Positions 35,647 through 45,365 of a DNA stretch of 64,000 bases are shown piece after piece. The translations under genes and the position numbers were made by a program. The notes under the pieces are model-generated. The model made no database searches. It was not told the DNA's origin and worked only from the letters and a program-made list of their open reading frames with translations. Each line of letters begins with the position of its first letter. Within the stretch, counting starts at the first letter, position 1. The stretch is taken from contig JAAHFU020000002.1 in assembly GCA_010672825.2 (NCBI GenBank), positions 1,500,001-1,564,000 of the forward strand. The letters are read 5' to 3'. This DNA comes from Leptolyngbya sp. SIO1E4. GTDB lineage: Bacteria > Cyanobacteriota > Cyanobacteriia > Phormidesmidales > Phormidesmidaceae.

Positions 35647-37065
35647 ATGCCGCCAAATCAGGAGAAACGCCCGCGCAGCAGTCAATATCGAAGCCTCATA
35701 CGCTTTCTGAACCGACCGCTCGTCGGCAATGTCCCGCTTTTTGAATTAGCGATCGTTTTTGCCCTGGGCTTAGGGTTCTACTACGTGGCGTCTAATTTAG
35801 ATTTAAATGAACGGTGGCTGACTTGGTCAGAACAGTATGAGCAATATGAACTAGATGAACTTCCTTTAGGCTTTAGCATTATGGCTTTAGCGTTTGCCTG
35901 GTTTGCCTGGCGGCGATGGACTGAGCTAAGTAAGGCTAATGCTAAGCTTGCCCGTATCCAAGAATCGCTGCTATTCGAAATCAGTCAACGGGAAAAGGCA
36001 GAGAAAGTTGGGATGGATATTCGCAATCGACTTGAGAAGAGTATCCTCTTTCAAAAGAAACGGGCTGAGCAAATTCGGGCCATTCAAGAAATGGGAGATT
36101 TGTTGATATTTGCTCAAGATAAATCCGAGATTTTAACGATTGCAGTTCGCTACGCCAAAAAAATCATCCCTTTTTCTTCCGGGGCTCTGTATGAATTCTA
36201 TGACAACAATTCGCTGAAGCATATTACAGGATGGGGGACGCTTGCCAACTCTGATGTAGAGAACAGCGCCCACTATAAATGTTGGGCAACTCGACAGGGA
36301 AAAACCTACACAGAAGTCTTGACGCCCTCGCAAGGGCCGCTTTGTTTCCGGGCAACTGGCAGCCAGCAAACTATCTGCGTGCCCATTCTCACCCCAAAAG
36401 GAGTTTGGGGGGTTTTACACTTTCGTCAAGACAGCCCATCCGATGAGCTAGACTCCCCTGTAGAGCTGGACAATACAGCGTTAGAGAACTTATCTAAAAC
36501 CATTGCAGATAATTTGGGTCTGCACATACACAGCCTTTTTCTCAGAGAGCAACTGACCTTAGAATCCATGCAAGATCCGCTGACGGGCATTCTGAATCGT
36601 CGTGGCTTGTTAAAGCTGGTTCAGGAAAAAGGATTATTACAAAATCCCCTTTCTGCCCTGTCTGTTTTACTCCTCGATATTGATAGCTTTAAACAGTTTA
36701 ATGACCGGTTTGGTCACGATGCTGGGGATACGGCTTTAGTGATTCTCTCTCGGTTGGTCAGTAAATTAATTCGCCAGCAAGATATCTTCTGTCGATATGG
36801 CGGCGAAGAATTCTTGCTGATGCTTACCCATACTGATAAATCGGTGGCGCTCTTACGAGCCGAAAAGATTCGGCAGTCCGTTGAGCAGCATGTTCTCAAA
36901 ATTGGCGATCGCCCCCTCAATCACCTGACAATTTCGATCGGGGTTGCTACCTATCCGAGGGATGCCGATAGCTATGAGATGCTGGTAAAACGCGCTGACA
37001 AAGCCTTATACCAGGCCAAAGATCTGGGTCGCAACAGAGTTGTTGACTGTGCTGCCGCTCAATAA
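35647..37065 (+). CDS. Membrane-anchored GAF-GGDEF diguanylate cyclase
   Basis: About 472 residues from ATG 35647 (TTG at 35623 would add eight). Two predicted membrane helices (about 33-53 and 73-92) are followed by a coiled coil (about 95-160), a GAF domain (about 160-295) and GGDEF (about 315-472). The cyclase motif is RYGGEEFLLML, preceded by RQQD five residues before, so the product-inhibition I-site looks intact. DPLTGILNRRGL opens the domain as usual. It should make c-di-GMP from GTP in response to a GAF ligand. With the CBS-PAS-GGDEF-EAL protein at 10-13 kb it is the second c-di-GMP protein in the window. It is not in an operon; the preceding gap carries repeat B. Confidence 0.9.
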   Translation: MPPNQEKRPRSSQYRSLIRFLNRPLVGNVPLFELAIVFALGLGFYYVASNLDLNERWLTWSEQYEQYELDELPLGFSIMALAFAWFAWRRWTELSKANAKLARIQESLLFEISQREKAEKVGMDIRNRLEKSILFQKKRAEQIRAIQEMGDLLIFAQDKSEILTIAVRYAKKIIPFSSGALYEFYDNNSLKHITGWGTLANSDVENSAHYKCWATRQGKTYTEVLTPSQGPLCFRATGSQQTICVPILTPKGVWGVLHFRQDSPSDELDSPVELDNTALENLSKTIADNLGLHIHSLFLREQLTLESMQDPLTGILNRRGLLKLVQEKGLLQNPLSALSVLLLDIDSFKQFNDRFGHDAGDTALVILSRLVSKLIRQQDIFCRYGGEEFLLMLTHTDKSVALLRAEKIRQSVEQHVLKIGDRPLNHLTISIGVATYPRDADSYEMLVKRADKALYQAKDLGRNRVVDCAAAQ

Positions 37066-37219
37066 ACCTTGGCATCAGCCTAGCTGTAGGAACCGTCAAT
37101 TTGCGGCCCCTACGAACTGGGCGATCGCCCTCTCAATTGCCAGGGAGTACAGACAGAACTCTTCGAACACCACTGCACTGGTACTATAACGGGACGTTGT
37201 TTGAGGAGCTGCGATCCCT

Positions 37220-37939
37220 GTGTTTGAGTCCTTTGGTTATTCCCTAGATGCTCTGCCAACCCTATTGCAAGGCGCCATCACCACCCTGCAACTAACGGCA
37301 TTCTCCGTCATTTTGGGGCTAATTGGCGGCACCTTGCTAGGAATTGCCCGGTTGTCTCCTATTCTGCCAATTAGGCTTGTGACCCGTGTTTATGTAGAGT
37401 TCTTCCGCGGCACCCCACTCCTGGTGCAAATCTTCATGATTTACTTTGGGATTCCAGCTCTGTCTCAAAATTTGGGGTTCACTTTTAACTTCGACCGTTT
37501 TGTGGCTGCCATTCTTGCTCTGAGCTTAAATTCTGCTGCCTATCTAGCCGAAATTGTGCGGGCAGGGATTCAATCTATTGAGCTTGGTCAGCGAGAAGCG
37601 TCAGAGTCCCTCGGACTTGGCCCTATTCAAACCATGCGCTATGTGATTTTCCCACAGGCTTTCCGGCGCATGATTCCGCCCTTAGGCAACGAGTTTATTA
37701 CGCTGCTGAAAGATACCAGTCTAGTGGCCATCATTGGCTATGAAGAACTGTTCCGGCGAGGGCAGCTTATTGTGGCTCAAAACTACCGCTCCTTTGAAGT
37801 CTTTACCACCGTTGCCCTGGTGTATCTGATATTGAACACGCTTTCTTCCCAGGTGTTTATTTTGTTGGAACGCTGGATGGATCCGTTGCAAAAGTCAAAA
37901 AAGCAAGACGCTACTGTATTAGCAGAGTCGTTGGAGTAG
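37220..37939 (+). CDS. Polar amino-acid ABC transporter permease (HisM/GlnP type)
   Basis: A 239-residue inner-membrane protein, starting at GTG 37220. Five or so helices; the EAA loop reads EASESLGLGPIQTMRYVIFP, which contacts the ATPase and is typical of the His/Glu/Arg-type permeases (GAITTLQLTAFSVILG and EFFRGTPLLVQIF are also characteristic). It would import amino acids with a periplasmic binding protein and an ATPase, but neither gene is in the window next to it: the flanking genes are a diguanylate cyclase and a DUF4168-like protein. The partner genes must be unlinked, as is often seen in cyanobacteria. A 154-base gap precedes it. Confidence 0.92.
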   Translation: MFESFGYSLDALPTLLQGAITTLQLTAFSVILGLIGGTLLGIARLSPILPIRLVTRVYVEFFRGTPLLVQIFMIYFGIPALSQNLGFTFNFDRFVAAILALSLNSAAYLAEIVRAGIQSIELGQREASESLGLGPIQTMRYVIFPQAFRRMIPPLGNEFITLLKDTSLVAIIGYEELFRRGQLIVAQNYRSFEVFTTVALVYLILNTLSSQVFILLERWMDPLQKSKKQDATVLAESLE

Positions 37940-38095
37940 GCTGCAGGTGTGCTCTAGCGAGGCCAAACTATCACATGTGACATGACTCGATCGCCCTTCA
38001 GACCATGGCTCTTTCTTCGCGGTTGGACACAGAAATCTCCCTCAGGCACCGTCGCCGTAGATCTGAAGCTAAAAAGCCTCCTAGAAAAATATCGG

Positions 38096-38512
38096 ATGGC
38101 AAAAGGTCGTTTGCTGACGGTGGCCCTAGGGTGGCTGTTGATGATGTCCCTGCTTTTTTTCACTGTAGCGCCAGCACTCGCAGAAACAATTTTGGAGGAG
38201 CCGCCTGCCCCAACGTCTATTCTGTCGGCAGACCTCAATGCCACGGATATTCCATCTGAAAAGGTCGATCAATTTGTCTCAGCTTATCTCCAAGTTGTTG
38301 AGCTAATTGACGAGCGCAGTGAAGAACTTCAGCGGGCAGAAACAGAGGCAGAGTCCCTAAGGTTGCAGCAGACTATTCAAATCGCCGCCTTCCAATTAAT
38401 TGAGGAGGCCGGGCTAAGCCGCCAAGACTATTGGCAACTGCTGGGGTTGGCCAATACCGATCCAGAATTTCGCGATCGCGTCTTAGCTCAGATGGAGGAA
38501 CGCGATCGCTAA
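38096..38512 (+). CDS. Exported DUF4168-like protein
   Basis: Starting at ATG 38096, this is a 138-residue protein with a clear signal peptide (LLTVALGWLLMMSLLFFTVAP, cleavage near ALAE). The mature part is mostly one helical domain (about 50-138): VDQFVSAYLQVVELIDER, then a charged stretch, and RDRVLAQMEERDR at the end. This order resembles the DUF4168 family of exported proteins found in cyanobacteria and proteobacteria; no function is established. An upstream in-frame ATG at 37982 would add 38 residues and bury the signal peptide, so I prefer the later start. It lies between an amino-acid permease and a drug/metabolite transporter, without an evident operon. Confidence 0.65.
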   Translation: MAKGRLLTVALGWLLMMSLLFFTVAPALAETILEEPPAPTSILSADLNATDIPSEKVDQFVSAYLQVVELIDERSEELQRAETEAESLRLQQTIQIAAFQLIEEAGLSRQDYWQLLGLANTDPEFRDRVLAQMEERDR

Positions 38513-38557
38513 GCTTCCCACGTTCCCCTGCCCCTATCCCCTTAAGCGGAGATCTCT

Positions 38558-39493
38558 GTGCTTGGCTATCTCCTGGTTTTACTCTCATCCGCCTTCTTCT
38601 GCATTCAAAATGTTGTTGTGCGCATCTTATTTGCAGAACAGACCCTTGTTGGGGTCGGTGTCACCGGCGGCTTTCTGCCCCCGACCTTACAAAATTCATT
38701 CCTGTTGCTGCTGTTGCGTATGGCGCTGGCGGTGCCGCTTATGGGGTTGTTAGCAAATCGTATGCATCCCCAGATTTGGCAAGACCTCCGCAAATTGGCA
38801 GCCCCCTCCCAGCGACGAGCGTTAGGGTATGCCTTAGCAGGCGGCGGCCTGATGTTTGCATATCTGGCCCTGCTCTATGTCTCGATTGGTCTCATCGCTA
38901 CAGGCATCGCGATGACCCTCTTTTTTACCTTTCCCGTCTTTACGGCGCTCTTTTCCTGGCGATTTTTGGGGCATCGTCCGAGCAATGCGCGTTGGGGTGT
39001 GATGGGCTGTGTATTGCTGGGGAGTGTGCTAAGCGTGCCCCATAATCAATGGGCAGGGGGCGGCAGCTATTGGGGAGGGGTGCTAAGCGTTGCCGCTGGT
39101 GTTGCTTATGCGCTTTATACGGTGAACGCTCAGAAAAGTTTTGATTATTTGCACCCAGTCCCCTACACCTGGATCAGCTTTGCCATCACCCTGCTGCTGT
39201 CCGCTCTCTGCTTGCTAATTTGGCCACAGGCAGAGGCTCCCTCGCTTGCATGGGGGCCTATTTGGATTGGGAGCCTGATCTCAGGACTGGTGACCTTTGC
39301 TGGGCATGTTCTCTACAACTCAGGTATTCGGCTGATTGGGGCGACGTCTTCCGCCATGATTGGGGCGGCTAATCCAGCATTTACTGTCGTGTTAGCGTGG
39401 ATGTCCATTCGGGAGGTGTTGGGGGGAATGCAGCTACTTGGGGTCGCTATTGTGACGCTAAGCGTGGCCTCTCTCAGTCGCTTTTCGCGCTGA
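38558..39493 (+). CDS. EamA-type drug/metabolite transporter
   Basis: A 311-residue protein with about ten membrane helices and two EamA halves (about 1-150 and 170-311). It starts at GTG 38558 (LGYLLVLLSSAFFCIQNVVV). The second half has AGVAYALYTVNAQKS and YNSGIRLIGATSSAMIGAAN, typical of the DMT superfamily. Substrate is unknown; such proteins export metabolites or nucleotide sugars. The gene lies 45 bases after the DUF4168-like gene and 87 bases before the end of the convergent HTH-GrpE gene. A second DMT transporter (56295-57152) occurs further on and is not a close copy by eye. Confidence 0.88.
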   Translation: MLGYLLVLLSSAFFCIQNVVVRILFAEQTLVGVGVTGGFLPPTLQNSFLLLLLRMALAVPLMGLLANRMHPQIWQDLRKLAAPSQRRALGYALAGGGLMFAYLALLYVSIGLIATGIAMTLFFTFPVFTALFSWRFLGHRPSNARWGVMGCVLLGSVLSVPHNQWAGGGSYWGGVLSVAAGVAYALYTVNAQKSFDYLHPVPYTWISFAITLLLSALCLLIWPQAEAPSLAWGPIWIGSLISGLVTFAGHVLYNSGIRLIGATSSAMIGAANPAFTVVLAWMSIREVLGGMQLLGVAIVTLSVASLSRFSR

Positions 39494-39580
39494 TGAACCT
39501 TGCGAGCTCGTGGCGAGATCTGTTTGGCCGTTCACCCGAGACCTGACGGCTTCAAAGACTTGGCAGCGCATGGGGTTGCT

Positions 39581-40267
39581 TCACTCCACAGGGCTCACCT
39601 TGGCTCGGTGCAGCAATGTCTCTCCTTGTAAGAAGCCGGTGTATCTTACTTTTACGGGTTTACCGGGCTCAGTATTGCCGTTCATGAGTTGATGCTGTTG
39701 CGGATCGTAAGGAACCTCTGAACCTACAGGGGCGATCGCGGCGATCGCCCACTGGCTCAGCAAATTCTGCACGGGTTGAACCAGGGGAACGAGTCGTGTT
39801 GCGGGCAAATCAGGGTTTTTTTCCACCGCGTGGACAACCGTTGGCCATTGCAAGAGCCAGGGTTCAATAACAGTCAGCACTTCTTGTTGAAACCGCTGAT
39901 GTATCGCCGTTTCCTGCTGCTCTAGCTGGGTTTGTAGGCGCTGATACTCGGCTTCTAAGGCGGCGATACGATCGCCATGATCAGCCGTTTGCGTTGATGA
40001 AGACGCTGCTTCCTCGATGACCCCAAAATGGCCCATCAGTTCAGTTAAAGGGAGCTGCAGGGCCGCGGCAAGTTTTTGCAGCGTCTCCACTCGCATCTGC
40101 GTGATGCGATCGCCCCTCAGCTGTTTCACAGCCCACTCAGAAACGCCAGCCATGCGACACAATGCTCGATAACTGGGAATCTCAACGGCAGTCATCAGTT
40201 GCTTCAGCACGGTGGTTGCTGATTTAGCCTGGGAAGATTCAGCAAAATTATGGCTCAGTTCCATCAC
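39581..40267 (-). CDS. HTH (XRE-type)-GrpE-like fusion protein
   Basis: A 228-residue cytoplasmic protein of mixed architecture. Residues about 20-80 form an XRE-type HTH (ALCRMAGVSEWAVKQLRGDR, then TLQKLAAALQLPLTELM). A coiled coil follows (about 100-132, AALEAEYQRLQTQLEQQET). Residues about 175-228 match the beta-domain end of GrpE: APVGSEVPYDPQQHQLMNGN, then PGKPVKVRYTGFLQGE and LLHRAKVSPVE. GrpE is the nucleotide exchange factor of DnaK, and this fold end contacts DnaK. The N-terminal half of GrpE (the long dimeric helix) is replaced. dnaK is not nearby. It lies 60 bases downstream of sulfiredoxin on the same strand, so the two may be cotranscribed and redox-linked. Function is inferred, not known. 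Confidence 0.75.
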   Translation of the reverse strand: MMELSHNFAESSQAKSATTVLKQLMTAVEIPSYRALCRMAGVSEWAVKQLRGDRITQMRVETLQKLAAALQLPLTELMGHFGVIEEAASSSTQTADHGDRIAALEAEYQRLQTQLEQQETAIHQRFQQEVLTVIEPWLLQWPTVVHAVEKNPDLPATRLVPLVQPVQNLLSQWAIAAIAPVGSEVPYDPQQHQLMNGNTEPGKPVKVRYTGFLQGETLLHRAKVSPVE

Positions 40268-40327
40268 AGCTTATTTCTGAGGGCTAATTGAAATATGGTT
40301 TATTGATCCGTCCTAAGGGGTAAAAAA

Positions 40328-40588
40328 TCAAGCGAGGTGCATTTTCAAGACGGATTTGGGGGCTCTGCGTACGCGACAGCGAATTGTTGTGTGCCCCAGG
40401 CGGCTGCAGGCTTCGTAGCGATGGCAGCCTGAAAATCCATAATATTCCCCGTCTACTTCCAGTACGTCAATGGGGTCCTGAAGACCAATTTCCGCGATTG
40501 ACGTCATGAGGGCTTCTACCTTTTGAGGGTCATTTTGACGATAGAGGGGGCGCCGAATCTTCTCAAGGGGGATGTCTAAAATACGCAT
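40328..40588 (-). CDS. srx: Sulfiredoxin
   Basis: An 86-residue ParB/Srx-fold protein. ATG 40588 gives MRILDIPLEKIRRPLYRQND; a TTG at 40597 adds three residues. The sulfiredoxin signature GFSGCHRYEAC appears with the catalytic Cys at 55, next to His56 and Arg57 of the ATP-binding FSGCHR loop. Sulfiredoxin uses ATP to repair cysteine sulfinic acid in 2-Cys peroxiredoxins; in cyanobacteria it protects against peroxide. Size fits the family (about 85-110 residues). The HTH-GrpE fusion gene follows 60 bases downstream in the same direction. The divergent SpoIID-like gene starts about 140 bases away, so promoters for both lie in 40589-40725. Confidence 0.92.
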   Translation of the reverse strand: MRILDIPLEKIRRPLYRQNDPQKVEALMTSIAEIGLQDPIDVLEVDGEYYGFSGCHRYEACSRLGHTTIRCRVRRAPKSVLKMHLA

Positions 40589-40725
40589 AGCTGCCAAGAA
40601 AGAGGACTCAGAAAAAGGGCTATCTTTTTATTTTAGCCGTAGTCATTACGAGTCCGACTAAATGCTTGTCATTCGCGCAAATGCTGCAATCGCTCGGCTA
40701 AAATGCGGACAGCATTTGTCTAGGG

Positions 40726-42423
40726 ATGGAACCGGCGGCCATGATGCGATCGCAGTTTTCTCAGATATTCTCCTTTCGATGGCTGGCTCCAGTCACCAGT
40801 CTGACCCTGTTGGGGACGCTGGCTTGGCAGTCTTGGGCTCAGGCGCAAACGCCCCAAAATCCCACCCTAGAAATTGGCATTGTGCAGCGGTTTGGTAGAG
40901 ATGACGCCGAAACCCTGGTGCTGGAACCGCTTCCCGGCGATCAGCTGACGGTTCAGTTCAAAACTGAAGACCAAGAAGAGACCTTGACCACCAATCAGGT
41001 GGTGCTGGATACGGCTCTCCGGGATCTGGCAGACCCCTCCTTAAAAGAGTGGGTGGTGTTGAGTACCCACCGTAGTTTTGAAAGCGCTGAAGATAGTGCC
41101 CATCAGTGGCAGCAGCGGGGCATCGAGACAGAAATTGCCCAACCTGATAACTGGCACGTGTGGGCAAAACGTGACGTGTACAATACCCCCCTCCTACGCA
41201 GGCTCTTGCAGCGAGAGTTGCAGGCTGCTGGGTTTCAAGATGTGTTTATCGCCAGTAATTTGCGTCAGTCGGTTCCGAAGGCGGCTGCGATCGCAAACGG
41301 CTTCCGATACAACCGGGATCAGCTCAGCATCACCACTCAAAATCAGCGAGTGCGGGTGATTCGTAAGATTGGTAATCGGCAGGAAACCGTTCGGGTTTAT
41401 GGGGGCAACCTACGGCTGCAGCCCAATGCGTATGGCACCTATACCCTGGTTAACCTGGTGCCCATTGAGACCTATCTGCGAGGGGTGGTGCCCTACGAAA
41501 TTGGGCTGGGGGCGCCCCCAACCACCATCGAAGCCCAGGCTGTTTTGGCCCGAACCTATGTGTTACGCAACCTGCGACGCTTTGAGATTGATAACTACCA
41601 GCTTTGCGCCGATACCCAGTGCCAGGTGTATCGAGGGCTATCGGGGGCTGCTGATGTTTCGGACCGGGCGATCGCAGCGACACAGGGGCTGGTGCTGACC
41701 TATCAAAATGAACTCATTGATGCGCTTTATTCTTCCAACACAGGCGGTGTCACGGCTGCCTTTAGCGACGTCTGGAATGGCCCTGATCGTCCCTATCTGC
41801 AGCCGGTTGTAGATTCTGTGTTGGGCAGCTGGAACCTCTCCCAGCGCCCCCTCGACAATGACGCTAACTTAAAGGCCTTTTTGGCGTTAGAAACAGGCTT
41901 TAATGAGGAAACCTGGGATACCTTTCGCTGGCGCGAAGACGGCAGCCTCACGGAGATTGCCCAAGATTTGAGAGAGTATCTTCAGGCCCGTAGCCATCCC
42001 TTGGCTAACTTTACCCAGGTTCAGCGTTTAGTGGTGACTGAAAGGGCATCGTCGGGACGAGTCCAAATCTTGGAAATTGCTACCGATTTAGGCGTGGTCA
42101 CCCTAGAAAAAGATGAAATCCTGCGGGCACTCTCCACGCCGCTCGGCCTTCTCTTCTATACAGAAGGTCTCTATGAACAACCCCTTGGTGCCACCGAACC
42201 GCAGCTAAAGGGCTACCGCTTCATCGGCGGGGGGTTTGGCCATGGGGTCGGGATGAGCCAGACAGGTGCCTACAATCTGGGTGATTTAGGCTGGAGCAGC
42301 GATCGCATTCTCCAGTTCTACTATCCCGGAACTGAACTCCAACCCATCAGCGATCAATTGGTCCTCTGGCGTGATCCTTACCAGGTATCTGACCCAGCGG
42401 CTTCTCAAAATGCCACACCTTGA
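40726..42423 (+). CDS. SpoIID/LytB-domain protein, exported
   Basis: A 565-residue protein; ATG 40726 gives a short N region and then a signal segment (FRWLAPVTSLTLLGTLAWQS, with a likely cleavage near AQAQT). An internal ATG at 40741 is an alternative. The mature part includes an SPOR-like region (about 105-180), then the SpoIID domain (about 230-350) with ETYLRGVVPYEIG, in which the Glu is the lytic transglycosylase acid, followed by EAQAVLARTYVLRN, the LSGAADVSDRAIAATQGLVL loop and ALYSSNTGG. The C-terminal part ends GGGFGHGVGMSQTGAYNLG, also typical. SpoIID cuts glycan strands in peptidoglycan; in non-sporulating cyanobacteria it is likely to act in wall remodelling or division. Confidence 0.88.
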   Translation: MEPAAMMRSQFSQIFSFRWLAPVTSLTLLGTLAWQSWAQAQTPQNPTLEIGIVQRFGRDDAETLVLEPLPGDQLTVQFKTEDQEETLTTNQVVLDTALRDLADPSLKEWVVLSTHRSFESAEDSAHQWQQRGIETEIAQPDNWHVWAKRDVYNTPLLRRLLQRELQAAGFQDVFIASNLRQSVPKAAAIANGFRYNRDQLSITTQNQRVRVIRKIGNRQETVRVYGGNLRLQPNAYGTYTLVNLVPIETYLRGVVPYEIGLGAPPTTIEAQAVLARTYVLRNLRRFEIDNYQLCADTQCQVYRGLSGAADVSDRAIAATQGLVLTYQNELIDALYSSNTGGVTAAFSDVWNGPDRPYLQPVVDSVLGSWNLSQRPLDNDANLKAFLALETGFNEETWDTFRWREDGSLTEIAQDLREYLQARSHPLANFTQVQRLVVTERASSGRVQILEIATDLGVVTLEKDEILRALSTPLGLLFYTEGLYEQPLGATEPQLKGYRFIGGGFGHGVGMSQTGAYNLGDLGWSSDRILQFYYPGTELQPISDQLVLWRDPYQVSDPAASQNATP

Positions 42424-42641
42424 GTATGGTTTGTCGTTTTGCCGGTGCTCGTGCAAGTGTCCTCGAGCTTCTCAATAGGGATCTTGAGACTTGCAAAGCT
42501 TCACCTAGAGGTGGATTAGTGACTGGGTTAGATAAAGCATCAGCCTGATAGGCAGCGCTAACATTGTGTTCTGGGGTAGCCTGATACACTGAGGTTCTAC
42601 CCGTCTACACCACTTAGCGCGCTCGTTTCTATCACCCCACC

Positions 42642-45320
42642 ATGCAGCCCACCGATCCCGATAAGTTCACAACCAAAGCCTGGGATGCCATCGTTGAAGC
42701 ACAAACCGTCGCCCGCCGCTTCAAACATCAATATATGGAAGTAGAGCACGTTCTCGTCGCTTTACTGGAGCAAGAGGAGGGATTAGGGCACAGCATTCTC
42801 AAAAAAGCGACGTTAGATCCAGAACTGCTGCTAAAAGAGTTAGAAACCTTCGCCAAACGTCAGGCACGGGTGCGGGTGACAACCGACAGCAACTTGTATT
42901 TAGGCCAAAGCCTGGATCGAATGTTGGATCAAGCCGAAGCCGCTCGCCAAGATTTAAAAGATAAGTTTATTTCAATCGAGCACTTGCTTTTAGGCTTTGC
43001 CGAAGATGAGCGGATTGGACGCCGGCTCTTGAAGGGCTTTGAGGTCGGGGCACCAGAGCTGATGTCGGCGATTAAAGCCGTGCGCGGTCGCCAGAAAGTA
43101 ACTGACCAAGATCCCGAGAGCCGTTACCAGGCGCTGGAAAAATTTGGGCGTGACCTGACTGAACTGGCCCGAGAAGGTCATCTTGATCCGGTGATTGGCC
43201 GTGATGAAGAGATTCGGCGGGTGATTCAGGTTTTGTCACGGCGAACGAAAAATAATCCTGTGCTGATTGGGGAGCCAGGGGTCGGCAAGACCGCGATCGC
43301 AGAAGGGTTAGCTCAACGCATTATTAACGGTGATGTGCCTGAATCTTTGAAAAATCGCCAGCTGATTTCCCTGGATATTGGTGGCCTCATTGCGGGTGCC
43401 AAGTATCGCGGAGAATTTGAGGATCGCCTGCGATCAGTGTTAGGGGAAGTGACCGAGTCCGGCGGACAGATTGTGCTGTTTATCGACGAACTGCACACTG
43501 TAGTGGGCACTGGTGCCGGACAGGGCACCATGGATGCTGGCAATTTGCTAAAGCCTATGCTGGCGCGGGGAGAACTGCGCTGTATTGGGGCCACCACCCT
43601 CGACGAGTATCGCAAGAACATCGAGAAAGATGCTGCTTTAGAACGCCGTTTCCAGCAGATCTATGTCGATCAGCCTGATGTTGAAAACGCCATTTCTATT
43701 CTGCGGGGGCTCAAACAGCGCTATGAAGTCCACCATGGGGTCAAGATTGCAGACTCAGCGTTAGTGGCTGCAGCAGTGTTGTCCGATCGCTACATCAGCG
43801 ATCGCTTTTTGCCCGATAAAGCGATCGACCTCGTGGATGAAGCTGCCGCCAAACTCAAAATGGAAATCACCTCCAAGCCAGAGGAACTGGAGACCATCGA
43901 CCGCCGCCTGATGCAGCTAGAGATGGAAAAGCTTTCTCTAGAAAGCGAAGATGCCTCCTCTGGGGTTGCCTATCGCACTGCTCGAGAGCGCCTGGCCCGC
44001 ATCAACGAAGAAATTGAGGAACTGGCGGAACGGCAGCAGCAGTTTAGCAGCCAGTGGCAGAACGAAAAGCAAACCTTAGATGCCATTAATGCGCTTCAGG
44101 AAGAAGAAGACCATTTGCGAGTACAGGTCGATCAGGCTGAGCGAGCTTACGATTTGAACAAAGCGGCCCAGTTAAAGTATGGCAGGCTGGAAACTGTGCA
44201 GCGAGAGCGTGAAGCCAAAGAAGCCCAGCTCATCGAAATTCAGGCTCAAGGTAAAACGCTGCTGCGAGAACAGGTCTTAGAAGCAGATATTGCGGAAATT
44301 GTTGCCAAGTGGACGGGGATTCCCGTGAATCGCTTGATGGAATCTGAGCGTCAAAAACTGCTGCGCCTAGAAGGTCACCTTCACAAGCGCGTGATTGGGC
44401 AAGATGAAGCAGTTTCTGCCGTGGCTGCCGCTATCCGTCGAGCCAGAGCGGGCATGAACGATCCTGGTCGTCCGATTGGGTCGTTTCTCTTCATGGGGCC
44501 AACGGGGGTGGGTAAAACCGAGTTGGCGCGGGCATTGGCAGCGTTTCTTTTTGATACTGAGGAAGCCCTGATTCGGGTTGACATGTCTGAGTACATGGAA
44601 AAACACGCCGTAGCTCGCCTGGTCGGTGCCCCTCCTGGCTACGTGGGCTACGAAGAAGGCGGTCAACTTTCAGAAGCGGTGCGGCGACATCCTTACTCTG
44701 TTGTCCTTCTAGATGAAGTCGAAAAAGCCCACCCCGACGTGTTTAACATCCTGCTCCAGGTTCTAGACGATGGCCGCATCACTGACGCCCAAGGGCACCT
44801 AGTAGACTTCAGCAACACGATTGTGGTGATGACCAGCAACATCGGCAGTGACGATATTCTAGACATTGCCGGAGATGACAGCCGCTATGGTGAAATTCGC
44901 GATCGCGTCCTCAAAGCTTTGCGAGGTCATTTCCGCCCAGAGTTCCTAAACCGGGTTGATGATTTAATCCTATTCCACCCGCTACAACAGCAGGAACTGA
45001 GTCAGATTGTGGTCATTCAGGTGGGCCGCATCCAGAAACGACTGGCTGATCAAAAAATTTCGCTGTCTCTCTCTAAGGCCGCAATCAACTACATTGCCCA
45101 AGTCGGGTATGACCCCGTTTACGGAGCCCGTCCTCTCAAACGAGCGATTCAAAAAGAACTTGAAAACCCGATTGCCACCAAAATTCTGGAAGAGACGTTT
45201 GTGGAGGGCAGCACCATTCACGTCAGCTTAAGGGAAGGGACGCTTGTCTTTCGGGCAATGTCAACCGAGGACAACGCCACAGAGGAATTAACGCCTGCTA
45301 AAGAAACTCAGGCCGTCTAA
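42642..45320 (+). CDS. clpB: Disaggregase chaperone ClpB
   Basis: An 892-residue Hsp100 protein. It opens with the Clp N domain ([20 protein letters not shown]), then NBD1 with [15 protein letters not shown], the long ClpB-specific coiled-coil middle domain (about 410-530, rich in Glu, Gln and Arg), and NBD2 with [15 protein letters not shown]. The long middle domain and the absence of a ClpP-binding loop separate it from ClpC. ClpB works with DnaK to dissolve aggregates; cyanobacterial genomes often have two copies (ClpB1, ClpB2), and I cannot say which this is. The gene has its own 218-base upstream region without a visible CIRCE element. It converges with the STAS-sugar transferase gene. 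Confidence 0.96.
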   Translation: MQPTDPDKFTTKAWDAIVEAQTVARRFKHQYMEVEHVLVALLEQEEGLGHSILKKATLDPELLLKELETFAKRQARVRVTTDSNLYLGQSLDRMLDQAEAARQDLKDKFISIEHLLLGFAEDERIGRRLLKGFEVGAPELMSAIKAVRGRQKVTDQDPESRYQALEKFGRDLTELAREGHLDPVIGRDEEIRRVIQVLSRRTKNNPVLIGEPGVGKTAIAEGLAQRIINGDVPESLKNRQLISLDIGGLIAGAKYRGEFEDRLRSVLGEVTESGGQIVLFIDELHTVVGTGAGQGTMDAGNLLKPMLARGELRCIGATTLDEYRKNIEKDAALERRFQQIYVDQPDVENAISILRGLKQRYEVHHGVKIADSALVAAAVLSDRYISDRFLPDKAIDLVDEAAAKLKMEITSKPEELETIDRRLMQLEMEKLSLESEDASSGVAYRTARERLARINEEIEELAERQQQFSSQWQNEKQTLDAINALQEEEDHLRVQVDQAERAYDLNKAAQLKYGRLETVQREREAKEAQLIEIQAQGKTLLREQVLEADIAEIVAKWTGIPVNRLMESERQKLLRLEGHLHKRVIGQDEAVSAVAAAIRRARAGMNDPGRPIGSFLFMGPTGVGKTELARALAAFLFDTEEALIRVDMSEYMEKHAVARLVGAPPGYVGYEEGGQLSEAVRRHPYSVVLLDEVEKAHPDVFNILLQVLDDGRITDAQGHLVDFSNTIVVMTSNIGSDDILDIAGDDSRYGEIRDRVLKALRGHFRPEFLNRVDDLILFHPLQQQELSQIVVIQVGRIQKRLADQKISLSLSKAAINYIAQVGYDPVYGARPLKRAIQKELENPIATKILEETFVEGSTIHVSLREGTLVFRAMSTEDNATEELTPAKETQAV

Positions 45321-45365
45321 CTGAGCCGTCTGGCACCAGTCAATCCGTTTGATGTGGTGTGGAGA

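Noticed and set aside
42424-42641. CIRCE heat-shock element upstream of clpB
   Set aside because: No TTAGCACTC/GAGTGCTAA pair is present in the gap.
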